From assembly GCA_934047225.1 (NCBI GenBank), contig OW204000.1, forward strand, positions 12,790,001 through 12,854,000: a stretch of DNA of 64,000 nt, written 5' to 3'. This DNA is from Ypsolopha sequella. Lineage: Eukaryota; Arthropoda; Insecta; Lepidoptera; Ypsolophidae. Under the pieces are notes generated by a model. That model worked only from the letters and a program-made list of their open reading frames with translations, did not search any database and was not told the origin of the DNA. The translations under genes were made by a program, and so were the position numbers. The number at the start of each line of letters is the position of its first letter. Position 1 is the stretch's first letter. Positions 54,123 to 64,000 of the stretch are shown here, one piece after another.

Positions 54123-54725
54123 ATGTGGAGTGTGTACTATGCGTCCAACATAAGAATAGGTCTGTCGGTCGGGACGCCTTTTTGCTGTAGCCCTCTCTCG
54201 CGCCTGAGTGAGGCCTACAGCTATTTCTCTCTCGCTATGACTAGCCATGGCTTACGAGTGAAGTTGTCTGCGGTACAATATTGTGTAACGTGGCGTTGGG
54301 ACCAAAGGGTGAATTTGACTGCCAGCTGCATATCCCTTAAGGAATTAAACCGCGAACAGATACTAAAAAGATTTCCGTTTTTTGACGAAACCATTACAAA
54401 GCGGTACTTAACTCTACACACAGCTTTATGTGTGATATCTTATTTGTATTTGTGTTTAGTTTTGAGGGTAAAATTATTTACTCTAATACCTAAATACTGT
54501 TTGGCCTGTTGCACATGTTATTTAGATATTTTGATAGCCCTGTTGCCGTCCTCAGCTTCTTTTATAACAAACAACTTGTCAGCAATAAACATGTCAAAAC
54601 ATGTTTTCTTCGGAAACAAGATAAACAGTGGAAAACAAGAGCATAGACTCAAAACATATTTGTTTTATGAGCCTAGTGACGTAGGATGGTATCTCTGCGA
54701 GGCAACACTACTAAAAATACATTAA
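54123..54725 (+). CDS. Orphan 200-codon ORF, function unknown
   Basis: An uninterrupted ATG-to-TAA frame of 200 codons, the longest ORF in the window outside ATF4. I recognise no domain. The protein would have two hydrophobic stretches, about residues 100-122 (LHTALCVISYLYLCLVLRV) and about 124-150 (cysteine- and leucine-rich), possibly membrane segments. The C-terminal third is polar. No signal peptide is obvious. There is no AATAAA immediately after the stop. Chance ORFs this long should be rare in AT-rich DNA, but the codon pattern does not look strongly coding. It may be a transposon remnant or an orphan gene. Confidence 0.25.
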   Translation: MWSVYYASNIRIGLSVGTPFCCSPLSRLSEAYSYFSLAMTSHGLRVKLSAVQYCVTWRWDQRVNLTASCISLKELNREQILKRFPFFDETITKRYLTLHTALCVISYLYLCLVLRVKLFTLIPKYCLACCTCYLDILIALLPSSASFITNNLSAINMSKHVFFGNKINSGKQEHRLKTYLFYEPSDVGWYLCEATLLKIH

Positions 54726-55654
54726 GTAATCTTAATAATTCTTATTATCATGACACACCCACGTTTTGCATAAGGCCCACTAACAACAATAAAATTAACA
54801 TTACTTCATAAATGATTGTGTACATAAATGCGACTGGAAAAAAAATCATAGGAGGTAACTATTATTCTGCACAAAACTCGAAGAAAAATTAGTTTTAAAA
54901 ACTAGAAACGGTTATTATTTTGATGGCAACTAAAACTGACTCGTCTAAATTTAAATATTTTTGCATGATTAAGTTTTAATATTCACCAAATGTCAATGTT
55001 CAAAGTCTTGAAACGACAGCATCAGTTACAGTTTCGGCAAACACAGAAGGGCGTGAAGTCAGTAACACACACACACACATAGCGCCGTATTCTCGAAGCG
55101 TCGACGAGGGAGGGGAGGATGTATCAGTGTCGAAATATGGGTCATCAAAACTTTAATAAACTTTATACTTTAACTTTTACTATAAGTGACTATAATTATT
55201 GATTTATAAATTAATGGTATTTTTTTTATATTATTTAATTATTGAATTATGAATTGTTATGACATTTACTTTTAAGATCATACTTAGAGTAAGTATATTA
55301 TTATTATATAATGCTATGTAAGTTAGGTATTATATATATTATAATACCACATAATATGACCTGTAACTTACCGTTATTAATAAAATCTGTATCTGTATCT
55401 GTACTCTGCCCCGGAAAATGTTGAGCCTGATGATGATTGTTCCGATGGTATAGCACTACTAGATGCACTAGCTACGTGTACCTAGGTTTAATGGACCAAA
55501 TTTACCATGTATCGGGTAATTAATTCAAGAGCTAACTACTACACCGAGTCACGTACCAGGTGGTCAGCTGATTAAGGCATTTTCGTATTTATTCATTGAC
55601 AATAGGTACGAGTACTTTGACAGGGGAGTTCTCTCGCGAAAATAACTTAATGTA
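54726..55654. other. Non-coding stretch
   Basis: Contains a CA dinucleotide run (55063-55078). From 55200 to 55410 an AT-rich 3' UTR-like segment ends ATTAATAAAATCTGTATCTG TATCTG, probably a non-LTR 3' end with a TATCTG-unit tail on the plus strand. No exon was recognised. Confidence 0.4.
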
Positions 55655-55965
55655 AAGAGTGTTTTAAACGTAACCGAGTAATTTATTGCTCTTACGCCCG
55701 TATATCATACTACGTTTTTCAATGCATAGTGTGAGGAAATAAAACAAATATAATTTTGTGAACTTTAAATTGTAATTGGCTCAAAAGGACTGTATCCAGA
55801 GCCGTTAAACAGTGGAAAAAAAAGTATGACATTTGTGGTACACAGGAAAGGCTGCAGGTTAGCAAACCATTGTAAATAAATTATAAAAAATAATAATAAT
55901 AAAGCCCTAGGGCAAAATAATCGACTTTCTGTTCGGTTTTGATTCATAAAAAGTGGGCCTTTTTT
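55655..55965 (-). repeat. Dispersed repeat A, copy 2
   Basis: Inverted copy of 6405-6725. It is interrupted or bounded at its right side by a partial hAT-type MITE (see 55966-56066). Confidence 0.7.
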
Positions 55966-56066
55966 TTTTTTTTCAAAGTGATATTTGGATTTTTTAATAA
56001 TTTTTTTTATTGTTGTTCTTGACCGGTTGCTTGCTTTTCCGGCGGGGGGTTCTGTGCACGCCACTG
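55966..56066. mobile_element. Partial hAT-type MITE (right half)
   Basis: The T-rich run, the GTTCTTGACCGGTTGCTTGC phrase, CTTTTCCGG and GGTTCTGTGCACGCCACTG mirror the right half of the complete element at 56926-57187. The left half is absent or unrecognisable. Confidence 0.6.
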
Positions 56067-56204
56067 TGAGACAGGTAGGCAAAGATATATATGTTTTTCT
56101 TTTTTCATTAACCTGAATTCCTGCTGTCTTGTATTTTCTTATCCCTTGGTTAAAGTAGATATAAGTAATTTGATGTATAGTATAAGTTTATGTTAAAAAA
56201 AAAA

Positions 56205-56632
56205 AGACATGATCTTGCCAAGTGTCTTGCCCGTTCTTCTTAGCAAGACTAATCGAATGGGCGGAGGTAGGCATGTATTTATATATGTAACCTATTACTA
56301 TGTAGTATATAGGATGGGATTTGGTCGGCTGCCTGGATTCGTGCTGGGGGCTCGGTTGGTGATCATTGAACCTGTTCCTGGTCCCTGGCCGGGTCTCCGG
56401 TATGGGTTCGGGCGGTTGATTGGATTTCACCTTGTATAATAATATTTTACCTATAATTTTAATCGTATATATATTGCTACATAAATTAAAAAAACATTTA
56501 ATCTAAGTAGTTCTTGTACATTTATTATTTTATTACATATATTTTTATAAGAATAAAATTTGACTTGTGAAACGTGTATTATATATACCTACTTTGCAAA
56601 ATAAACTTTTTGAATTTTGAATTTGAATTGAC
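56205..56632 (+). mobile_element. Probable 3' portion of a non-LTR retrotransposon
   Basis: The left half (56205-56440) is GC-rich for the region and open on both strands, with proline/arginine-rich or glycine-rich translations. It is followed by an AT-rich segment ending in GCAAAATAAACTTTTTGAAT and a TTTGAATTTGAATTG tail. Tail style matches the other Jockey/CR1-like ends. Family assignment is tentative. Confidence 0.4.
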
Positions 56633-56879
56633 AAAACAAAAAAGTTAGGCTAGAATAGCTCAAATAATTAGTTTTTGGTAATATTGATTCCGAGCAACAT
56701 TTCTTCTAAAAAAGGTGGTAGGCTATACAACCCGCAAGAGTTAACTTGAGACTCGAGCGGAATGCGGGCTCCCCTCCCGACCCCCGCGATTCTTACCGCT
56801 CTCGCCATCGACGCGTCACTTCGCGTCAGTACCGTTAGCAATCTTACAATCGACTTACGTGCATTTGGTTTCGATTGGT

Positions 56880-57840
56880 TTTTAGGGTTCCGTAGTCAAC
56901 AACAAGGAACCCTTATAGTTTCGCCCAGTGGCGTGCACAGAACTTTTTTGCGGAAAAGCAATCAGAAGGTCAAGTACAACAGTAAAAAAAATAAGAAAAA
57001 TTTTTAATGACACTTTGAAAAAAAAAAGTTCGTATGACGCCAGGGTAGGCACTGCCTTTCCTAGAGTGAACATTTTCATACAAACTTTTTTTTTTCAAAT
57101 TGTTATTTAAATTTTTTCATATTTTTTTTATTGTCGTACTTGACCTTCTGATTGCTTTTCCGGAAAAAAGTTCTGTGCACGCCACTGGTTTCGCCATGTT
57201 CGTCTGTCTGCCTGTCTGTCCGCGGCTTAGCTTAGAGACTATTAGTACTAGAAAACTGTAATTTGGCATAGGTATACATATTTATCAAGCCGATAAAGTG
57301 GTACAGTAAAATTTGAAAAAGATTTTTTAGGGTACCTCCCCTACACTTAAAGTGGGGATGATTTTTTTTTCAACTATTTCCTAGTGTGGGGTGTAGTATT
57401 GGGGGTGTGAGAAGACCATTTTTCGATCCAGGGTTTCGTTTGCGAAATATTACTAGCTTAAAAGTGTTAATTTTTGTTAGAGTCAAGTGTCCCCCCCCCC
57501 CTGCCAGCGAAACGGTTGTATGTGAAAAAAATCACGGCAGTAGTATAAACAACGAAATTAAAAGGAAAACTATCACAGCTAAGTAGGCTTTACAAGTTAA
57601 CGAGTACAGATCGCGCCAAACTTTTAGTCCCCTCTAAACACGGGGCGATTCGCATCAGCAGGAACAAAATGTGTGGGCCGTTCTTGGGAAGACCAACTTC
57701 CGAGCGTACTTTCAGCGCGATCTATATTAGTCGACAAACTTATAAAATGTGCTTGGGGAAGAAGTTCGCATACTGTGCAGGGCAACTACGGAACCCTACA
57801 CTGCGCGAGGCCCGACACGCACTTGGCCGGTTTTTTCACC
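56880..57840 (+). repeat. GGGTTCCGTA-type repeat, long copy, carrying an hAT MITE
   Basis: The left end TTTAGGGTTCCGTAGTCAAC and AAGGAACCCTTATAGTTTCG continues after the inserted MITE as CCATGTTCGTCTGTCTGCCT GTCTGTCCGCGG. The right end ACGGAACCCTACACTGCGCG, AGGCCCGACACGCACTTGGC CGGTTTTTT is the usual terminus of this common lepidopteran repeat. The length is about 700 bases without the insertion. A run of 12 Cs lies at 57490-57501. Confidence 0.65.
56926..57187. mobile_element. 262-bp hAT-type MITE with perfect 8-bp target duplication
   Basis: The ends CAGTGGCGTGCACAGAACTT and the complement of AAGTTCTGTGCACGCCACTG are near-perfect inverted repeats. Both flanks are GTTTCGCC (56918-56925 and 57188-57195). 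Eight-base duplications and CAGTG...CACTG ends are the signature of hAT transposons. Arms continue for about 60 bases (GCAATCAGAAGGTCAAGTAC). There is no coding capacity. Confidence 0.88.
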
Positions 57841-58321
57841 TGATTGCATCAGTTTGGCGGTTTTTGTTAGTGTATATCATTGCTTTATAATTAGAAGAAA
57901 AATGTAATACATTTTCTCTCTGCTCTCAAAAATCAAGAAGTTATCGGCATGTAAAGTTAGCTTAACGGCATGTATCGTGACGTTATCATACACAATTTCG
58001 TACTAAAAGTGCTTGCTAAAACTATCACTGCTCATAACTTGGGTAATAAAAGGAACAAAAAAATATAAATTGTTGTAGTTTTCATTAATTAATTAATCAG
58101 TTACCATAAAAAAACTATTTCACTACAGGAAAACAATCTGCTGCTTAACTATCTGATAAAATACATGCGCACACCCCCCACGGACTAACCTCATGTTCAA
58201 GATAAAAGACGGTCGCTGCGATAAATATGCAGCCTCCTTATCAACTCTTGCCGGTAAGTTTCCATGCTTAGCTCCTCCAGGGTTAAAATCTCCGACCTGC
58301 GGGCCTATAATTATGCATCTT
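57841..58321. other. Non-coding stretch
   Basis: No recognised exon or repeat. Confidence 0.35.
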
Positions 58322-58690
58322 TAGTTGCCAACTGGACTGGGTGCCTATCATCAAAAACATAGATATACTATCGAATTCAGATTGACTAAGGATATGTTTA
58401 ATATATAATATATAATTTAATATATATAGTATCTATTAAAATATGTTTTCTTGGTTGAATTGATTATAGTAATCAACTTATCTGGCACTACCCTCAAAAC
58501 TTTCCACATCACCAAATGTTCGCCTTTGTGCATTGTAAATTTATTTTGTGCAATGAAGTATTTACATACATACATACATGAAGTGACGACACAGTTCGTA
58601 AATAGTTCAATACCCACTAAAGACAATTTTGAAAGTTCAGTTTTATCTATGTTTTTGATGATAGGCACCCATTCAGTTGGCAACCAAATA
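58322..58690. repeat. Inverted repeat enclosing a retrotransposon 3' end
   Basis: AGTTGCCAACTGGACTGGGT, GCCTATCATCAAAAACATAG at 58324-58366 is mirrored by the segment ending GGCACCCATTCAGTTGGCAA at about 58684. Between them lies a plus-strand 3' end, TTGTGCATTGTAAATTTATT TTGTGCAATGAAG, with a TACA-unit tail (about 58561-58580). Confidence 0.6.
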
Positions 58691-60054
58691 TCCATAATAG
58701 AGGGGCCGAAGAGGGTACGCATGTAACAAGATCAATTTGATGGATTTATGAAGAATATTATATTTTAGATCAATACATATAATAAAGGAGTTGAACCCAG
58801 TGTGGCTTTACATTGAAGAAAAGTAATAAAAATAGAAAGGGGGTGACTAAAGCAGTGTAGTAGAACATTCAAACAAACAAACAATTCTTTTCTGTTTGTT
58901 CACGCACATCTCCGAAACCACTGAACGGTTTTGGATGCGTTTTTTTATTATCATCGTAGTGACATATTTTAACATATAGTCTTGTTTAACATATAGACCA
59001 GCGGTCGCGGTCCGCATCCGGACCGCCAAAATTTTCAATTATTTCATTTAAATAATATTTTTTCAATGCATGTGCTTCTTTTGGTTGCATCTAGTTTTAT
59101 GCGCTAACCCAAGTTGTGTTTATAACAAAGTTGTTTCGATCCGACAGTCTGGTGCCAGGCTACATATAATTTGTTCCAAATATTGTTATCATCAAAATAA
59201 CGTGCCTAATTAAAATAAGACGCAAACGGTACATTTAGTGCCCCCTCCGGCTCGTTAAGGCAAGTTCACAATTTAACTGTTGACACGGTTATCATGTGCA
59301 TGAGGCCAGTCCGTGGGGGGTGTCGCATTTGTGTCGGCTATCTTAGCAATAAACTAATAATACACATCCATATCTCTTCCTCCGCAAGGTCAGATCCCTG
59401 CATTTTTAGCGGTTTCTTTCCAAACTACATACTTTTTAAGATAATATGGTTTTATTGCGAAATCCATCGCTTTGAATACTCTAATTATTATTAGAGTGCA
59501 TTACAAACTTGCAATCAATCAGAAACAAATTTAAAAGCACAAATATTTTGAAAAAGTTCCTCGGGCCAGGATATGAACCTGCGACCTCCTGCTTACATGA
59601 CATCAGGAGGTCGCAGGTTCAAATCCTGCTGCTGCTTCAAATTCGGGCTGCGATCAATTTGTTGTAGCGAAAATGAGAATTAAAAGGGTTACAACTAAAA
59701 AAACTGCATTTGCAATTAGTAGAGGTAATTTCATCATAAGCTGTAATGCCCTCTGTTGGTGTCGTCTCTAAGGGGTGATTGTAGAATAATAAACACAAAG
59801 ATAGTTTAGGTATGTGCCGCTACCTAAAGTCTTATTCATTTAAAGCAACAAAAACAGCAGACAAAGACAACAACCAGATTAAAGTTTCATCTAGTAACTG
59901 AAAATGGTAATAAACTCTTCCACGACAATAGAAGAAGGAAACTTATGTCTGGATTAATCGGATAGGGCATACATAAGAGAACAACACCAGATGAGATAGA
60001 CGAACACTAGTCAGCCTGAATCTAGATAGATGACAGTGTGTACGGAGCGAGATG
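58691..60054. other. Non-coding stretch
   Basis: A CACATCTCCGAAACCACTGA phrase near 58905 is common in lepidopteran repeats. A CAGCGGTC-type hAT-like end may lie at 58998. A short palindrome at 59575-59635 carries B-box-like GGTTCAAATCC on both strands but has no tRNA fold. No gene was seen. Confidence 0.35.
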
Positions 60055-60300
60055 AAAATTGTAAGCACCTTAGCCAGGCCGCAATTTATTATTTTGTATG
60101 CATTAATTAGACCAGAGTTTCTAATACTTAAAGCCCAAAATTGTAAGCACCTTAGCCAGGCCGCAATTTATTATTTTGTATGCATTAATTAGACCAGAGT
60201 TTCTAATACTTAAAGCCCAAAATTGTAAGCACCTTAGCCAGGCCGCAATGTATTGTTTTGTATGCATCAATTAGACCAGAGTTTCTAATACTTAAAGCCC
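60055..60300 (+). repeat. Tandem array, 3 x 82 bp
   Basis: The units start at 60055, 60137 and 60219, and the array ends at 60300. Each contains AAAATTGTAAGCACCTTAGC, CAGGCCGCAATTTATTATTT and AGACCAGAGTTTCTAATACT. Units 1 and 2 are identical; unit 3 has a few changes (GCAATGTATTGTTTTG, GCATCAATTAG). Confidence 0.92.
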
Positions 60301-62193
60301 CTCGTACTTATTAAATTTCCCAGAAAACTGGGAACTCATTTTTTATTTGACTTGCAATAAAAAAGTAGGTATTTTTTTTTTCATTTAAAGAAATTGCAAT
60401 AGCAATCTGTTGTTAATTAAAGAACGTTATGAGTGAGCTTTTTTCTGGTCACAAATTGAATCGTTTTTAGGAACAATTTTTTAATCTTAATTCGGATATT
60501 CGGATTCATCATCACTTTGAGACACCCTTTATTGGATAATATTTCTCAAAATTCAAACCAGAATTCTGAAAAAAATTGTCCCACACCATGTAAAAAATCA
60601 ATACTGCAACAACTATCATAAGCTTTTCGAACATTGCAAAACGATGCCGGTTTACACAAAACTAAAACACTTGCAACGTAAAAAACTGTTTTTCGAAAAG
60701 AAGTACCTACTAAAAATACAGCACACCATAACTACTCGACAAGTTACACAAAATACACAGGCAGCTTTCCAGTCTTGATTCTTTATTTCTTCTCATTGAT
60801 TGCACATTATGTTTATTACATCAGTATTAATGTTGTTATAGTATATATTTTTCTATATATATGTCACCTACCTACACTACATTCTTTTATTTTAAAATTA
60901 TTTGTTTTATTTATTTTGTCTAAGCTTTGCTACTTAGAGTAACCAGCGTGGTTTCATTCACCGCGGCTGGTTCTGGCAGAATAACCAGCGTTGCAGATCC
61001 GTCTGCAAAACTATGCTGAGTCAGAACCTTTTTGCCGTCACGATCTCACGCCACTCGCGTTTAAGGTAGATTAAGTACATGTACTGTTTTTGTTCTGTTT
61101 CAATGTGTGATAATTTTAAGTGTTACTTAGGGTTAAATTATTTTGTTTTAATTTTTTGATTGAAATTTTGAAATTTTCTTCATGTCTTATGTCTTCTTTT
61201 CCTGTGTTGTGTGTGATTGTGACTGTAAATAAACGATTTCTATTCTATTCTAAATAAACTCAAAACAAAGCGCGTCATCAACCGGTATGGAGAACGAACG
61301 AACGAGCCCTTATATTATTCCTCGTCTAATAAATGATCTCCCTCATGACCTTAGGGTCTCCCTGAATCCTAAGAACATAAAACACGAATTAAACAAAATA
61401 TTGTATCTACTCCCATACTGCAATAAGGTATAGTACGCGACATGGAGTGCGGCCGAGTACATACATGTTAGTATGAAATCGCCCGCACTCCCGCCTGTCG
61501 CGAAATATCTGCTATCGGCATGCTATCCGTCCGTCAGACAGTTTTTTACTAAACTAGCACGGCGAATGGCTTTTGCCCTTGCTTTTTTTATCCTGAGGCA
61601 TGTACATTAAATTTGCAATATGTTATTATACGAGTAACTACTAGGTAATAAGTTCTTTTACTTTCTTTTACTTTGTAATACCTGATAAGTCTGTATGTAC
61701 TTTTATGAAATAAGTTCTCATTCTACCTACATTGTTTGAAAGATGTTATGTTACATTATAACACCGCAATTCTGTGCTGTGATTATCCAAATTTATTACG
61801 ACACCTCTGGAGAACCAATCATATGCAATAGCGGTCTGTCTTAAATTCATAAGCCACGCCCTCTACTCGTGCTTGCTTCTGATTAGTCTCAGGCATCTAC
61901 ATACTAATGCCATATTGTATCATGACGAGTGTTTATTTTCTCGTTTTTTGTGAAATTGTTTTTGATGGTCATAGATAAAGTATTGTGTGCAACTGAACAT
62001 AATTAGACATTGGGACACTCGTGCAAAACTATTACGAAACGAACGAATAAACAAGCACTTGTTGTCTCACATTATGTTACAGTTGCACAAAATTCTGCTC
62101 AGGTTATTGGTGTAAAGTCGTAAAAGTTATTTATAGTTTCCTTAATAAGCTAGCGCTTTATTCTATTTTTAGATAACTCAAGGCTTGTGTTCA
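60301..62193. other. Non-coding stretch with a retrotransposon 3' end
   Basis: Bases 60930-61255 look like a plus-strand 3' UTR. They contain AACCAGCGTGGTTTCATTCA, CCGCGGCTGGTTCTGGCAG and a terminal TGTAAATAAACGATTTCTAT followed by TCTATTCTA units. The rest shows no recognisable exon. Confidence 0.4.
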
Positions 62194-63175
62194 TTATATA
62201 CTCTTGGACCCATTATTGCGTGACTTTTCCTGATTTAGTGAGTCGGCAACTTTGTTCAAAGAATTTATTTGCGTTTTTGTGCTGTAACTGTGGACGTTTT
62301 TGCTAAATATTGTTAAATTTTCCCTTACATAAATTGCAATTTTGTAAATTACGATGGCTGGCTGGCACCGTCCATATCCCGAGAGATTTAAAATATGGTT
62401 TGAGGGAGGTGAACGTGACTCGAAATATTGCTCGGCAGCGCGTTCCCACATCTCGGCGTCATATTGAATTACAGAATGTACGGTGGCCAAATACCACGAG
62501 CACACAGAATCCATCGGGAGTTTAAGAGAGACGATAGAAGGCGAAGCAGGCACTACCCAGTCTCGTGCTCAATTTGTCTATGTGGCTCTGGACCAGCCCT
62601 TTGTCTAAAACTGAGGAATGTTGTTGACTTTACTTCGTTAATCATAGTGCCATCCACTTTTAATGCCAATGACCTTAGCGGCCTACCAGCTAGGTAAAAG
62701 TGTATGAATTGAGTTTGCCTAGGTTCAATACAAGACCGTTTTTAACGAACCAGTTTGAGTTTATCGCGGCAGTTTCATTCAGTCTTACTTCTAGTCCATC
62801 GAGACACGGGGCAGTTACCACAACGGGGACGTCATCCGCGTACATCAGCAGAATCTGCCCGGCTATGCGAGCACGTACGCGTCGATTAGATAAATTTAAC
62901 AGATAGAATCGATAAATTCTTAACGATAACCCTTATTGCAGTGAAATAAGAGTTACATTTTTATTTATCGAATCGATGTCGAGTCGATAGCAAGTTCATA
63001 CTAGTACCCCGGATTCGACAGCCGAAGGAAGGTCGTTCAATAGGAGAGAGAACATGATAAATTGATATCGACGACGACCCTTGGGCCACTCCCATGGACG
63101 TTGATAAAGGGTCAGACCGGACGTTATTACCGTCGCCTACAACCATCTGAGATCTATTGTAAATGCGATCGGTTG
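62194..63175 (-). pseudogene. Non-LTR (Jockey-like) reverse transcriptase relic
   Basis: Reading right to left: SMGVAQGSS (about 63096-63070), a variant of the GVPQGS motif. After a frameshift comes FIMFSLLLNDLPSAVESGVL. The catalytic block follows, MYADDVPVVVTAPCLDGLEV (YADD at 62842-62831), then NSNWFVKNGLVLNLGK and LALKVDGTMINEVKSTTFL. A final frame (62553-62194) contains ATVHSVIQYDAEMWERAAEQ. Order matches the palm and thumb of Jockey/I-like reverse transcriptases. Several frameshifts and stops show it is dead. Confidence 0.75.
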
Positions 63176-63580
63176 AAAGGCTGTTAGATGCACCAACAAT
63201 TCGCTATGTAAAGTTCTGTTTTTATATTTTTGTTTTGTATAGCTGGCTATTATCAAAAATCAAAATGTTTTATTTCAAAACTTAAATCTTAGCACAATAC
63301 AAGGTTGAGGCCTCCTATTAAGTGTAAAAATACCAGTATCAGGAGGTCTCGCTCTCCATAACAAAAATGAACATTCATTTGTCATGAAAATAAACTAAAT
63401 AAAATAAATTTAGGCAAAAAAACTTACGGAAAACGTAAATTACACAATATCGTGAGAGGGTGTGTTTGTGTGTAAATGTGTGAGATGGGGTGTTTTTGCA
63501 TTTAATTTCTATATTCATACACTCTATCCCTCATAAACGCATATCGTGGTTTCTTGGTCATATATATGTCTAATTATAAG
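63176..63580. other. Non-coding stretch, probable minus-strand repeat 3' end
   Basis: From 63255 to 63420, AAATGTTTTATTTCAAAACT and GGAGGTCTCGCTCTCCATAA suggest a minus-strand non-LTR or SINE-like 3' UTR. No gene was seen. Confidence 0.3.
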
Positions 63581-63581
63581 T

Positions 63582-63587
63582 TTATTT
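63582..63587 (-). terminator. Candidate polyadenylation signal (AATAAA)
   Basis: AATAAA on the minus strand, about 65 bases after the stop of the frame at 63652. Position is right for that frame, but the hexamer is frequent in AT-rich DNA. Confidence 0.3.
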
Positions 63588-63651
63588 TTGTTTTTTTTTA
63601 CTATTTCTCAATAACTTTACATCAATTTTTTTTGTATTGCAACAATACTTG

Positions 63652-63860
63652 TCACATGTACTTTTTAAAAATGGCTGGCCTACCGTTTATCCCATGTTTC
63701 TTTCTTTCCGGGAGTTGAGGTACTGGCACCTGCAATACAGATCGTATACGGTCTAGCTCGGGTGTTAGGGATCCGTTAAAATATTTGTTCCACAGTTTTC
63801 GGATTTTAAGAAGTATTCCTCGAGTAACTTCTTCACAATAAATCAGTCTAGCCACTTCTT
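63652..63860 (-). CDS. Possible terminal exon of a gene extending past the right edge
   Basis: A minus-strand frame of about 68 codons reads LIYCEEVTRGILLKIRKLWN, KYFNGSLTPELDRIRSVLQV and PQLPERKKHGINGRPAIFKK YM before TGA. Composition is balanced, amphipathic and typical of real protein, unlike most frames here. There is no ATG at its left edge in this reading; an AG at about 63861 after AAAATTA could be a splice acceptor. An AATAAA follows about 65 bases after the stop. I do not recognise the family. It could also be a transposon remnant, since a family B repeat lies immediately upstream (63925-64000). Confidence 0.35.
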
Positions 63861-63924
63861 AATTTTGGTAAAAATGTTATACCTACTTTTTTCAGTAAAT
63901 AAAGTTATTATTTATCTCCATTCC

Positions 63925-64000
63925 AAGAAGTCACTGGTGCGAGGGTTTCGGCACCGCGCTTGGTAACCCAACAAGAGTTTCGAAGAGTGGTGAAATTTTG
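63925..64000 (-). repeat. Retroposon family B fragment at the window edge
   Basis: On the minus strand, GGTTACCAAGCGCGGTGCCG and AAACCCTCGCACCAGTGAC match the plus-strand phrase GGTGAGCGCGGTACCGGAAC CCTCGCATCAGTGACG inside the insertion at 10440-10781. Cut by the window end. Confidence 0.5.

Noticed and set aside
55427..55450. Second hammerhead core (CCTGATGATGATTGTTCCGA)
   Set aside because: No GAAA or stem II partner follows; the match is limited to CTGATGA.
59575..59640. Possible tRNA or tRNA-derived SINE (GGTTCAAATCC on both strands)
   Set aside because: The B-box-like phrase arises from a short palindrome; no acceptor stem, D-arm or anticodon arm can be drawn.
62310..62906. Plus-strand frames opposite the reverse transcriptase relic
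   Set aside because: The minus strand carries the YADD and other reverse transcriptase motifs; the plus-strand frames are antisense shadows.

Overview
This window looks like nuclear DNA from an insect, most likely a moth or butterfly. The basis is low GC, one spliced gene with very long introns, and dense repeats of types common in Lepidoptera: RTE, Jockey/CR1 and R2-like non-LTR relics with short-unit 3' tails, and many small foldback elements (MITEs). Nothing bacterial, viral or organellar was seen.

The only gene I can reconstruct with confidence is on the minus strand: an ATF4-type bZIP transcription factor (Drosophila cryptocephal, silkworm ATFC). Three coding exons at 49078-49015, 48253-48086 and 33423-32654 join in frame (phase 1 at both junctions) into a 333-residue protein. 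The gene spans about 16.4 kb, of which 14.7 kb is its second intron. A TATA-like run and two CRE-like sites lie upstream of exon 1. Inside the big intron, a CpG-rich segment near 42.4-42.8 kb can be read as an alternative promoter and first exon. It has an ATG-initiated segment that would splice in frame to the bZIP exon, and a short upstream ORF that overlaps its start.

Layout: 1-5.4 kb is AT-rich DNA with a foldback element, an R2-like retrotransposon tail and a Jockey/CR1-type 3' end. 5.4-7.9 kb has a 245-bp palindrome, a hammerhead-ribozyme-like motif, a TTA-flanked MITE and an RTE tail. A CpG-rich block at 8.46-8.72 kb carries splice-like signals on both strands. A degenerate 85-bp minisatellite fills 9.9-11.2 kb and is split by a retroposon. 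12.7-31.7 kb is a graveyard of reverse-transcriptase relics and MITEs. 31.7-49.3 kb is the ATF4 locus; its big intron holds a long inverted repeat pair, a 231-bp tandem duplication, a 4 x 273-bp tandem array and an RTE 3' end. 49.7-51.6 kb is a nest of foldback elements. 52-64 kb is upstream intergenic DNA with a 200-codon orphan ORF, an hAT-type MITE with a perfect 8-bp target duplication, a 3 x 82-bp array, another RT relic, and a possible terminal exon of a gene extending past the right edge.

All calls come from reading the sequence and from knowledge of families; no search or folding program was run. Edges of degenerate repeats are approximate.
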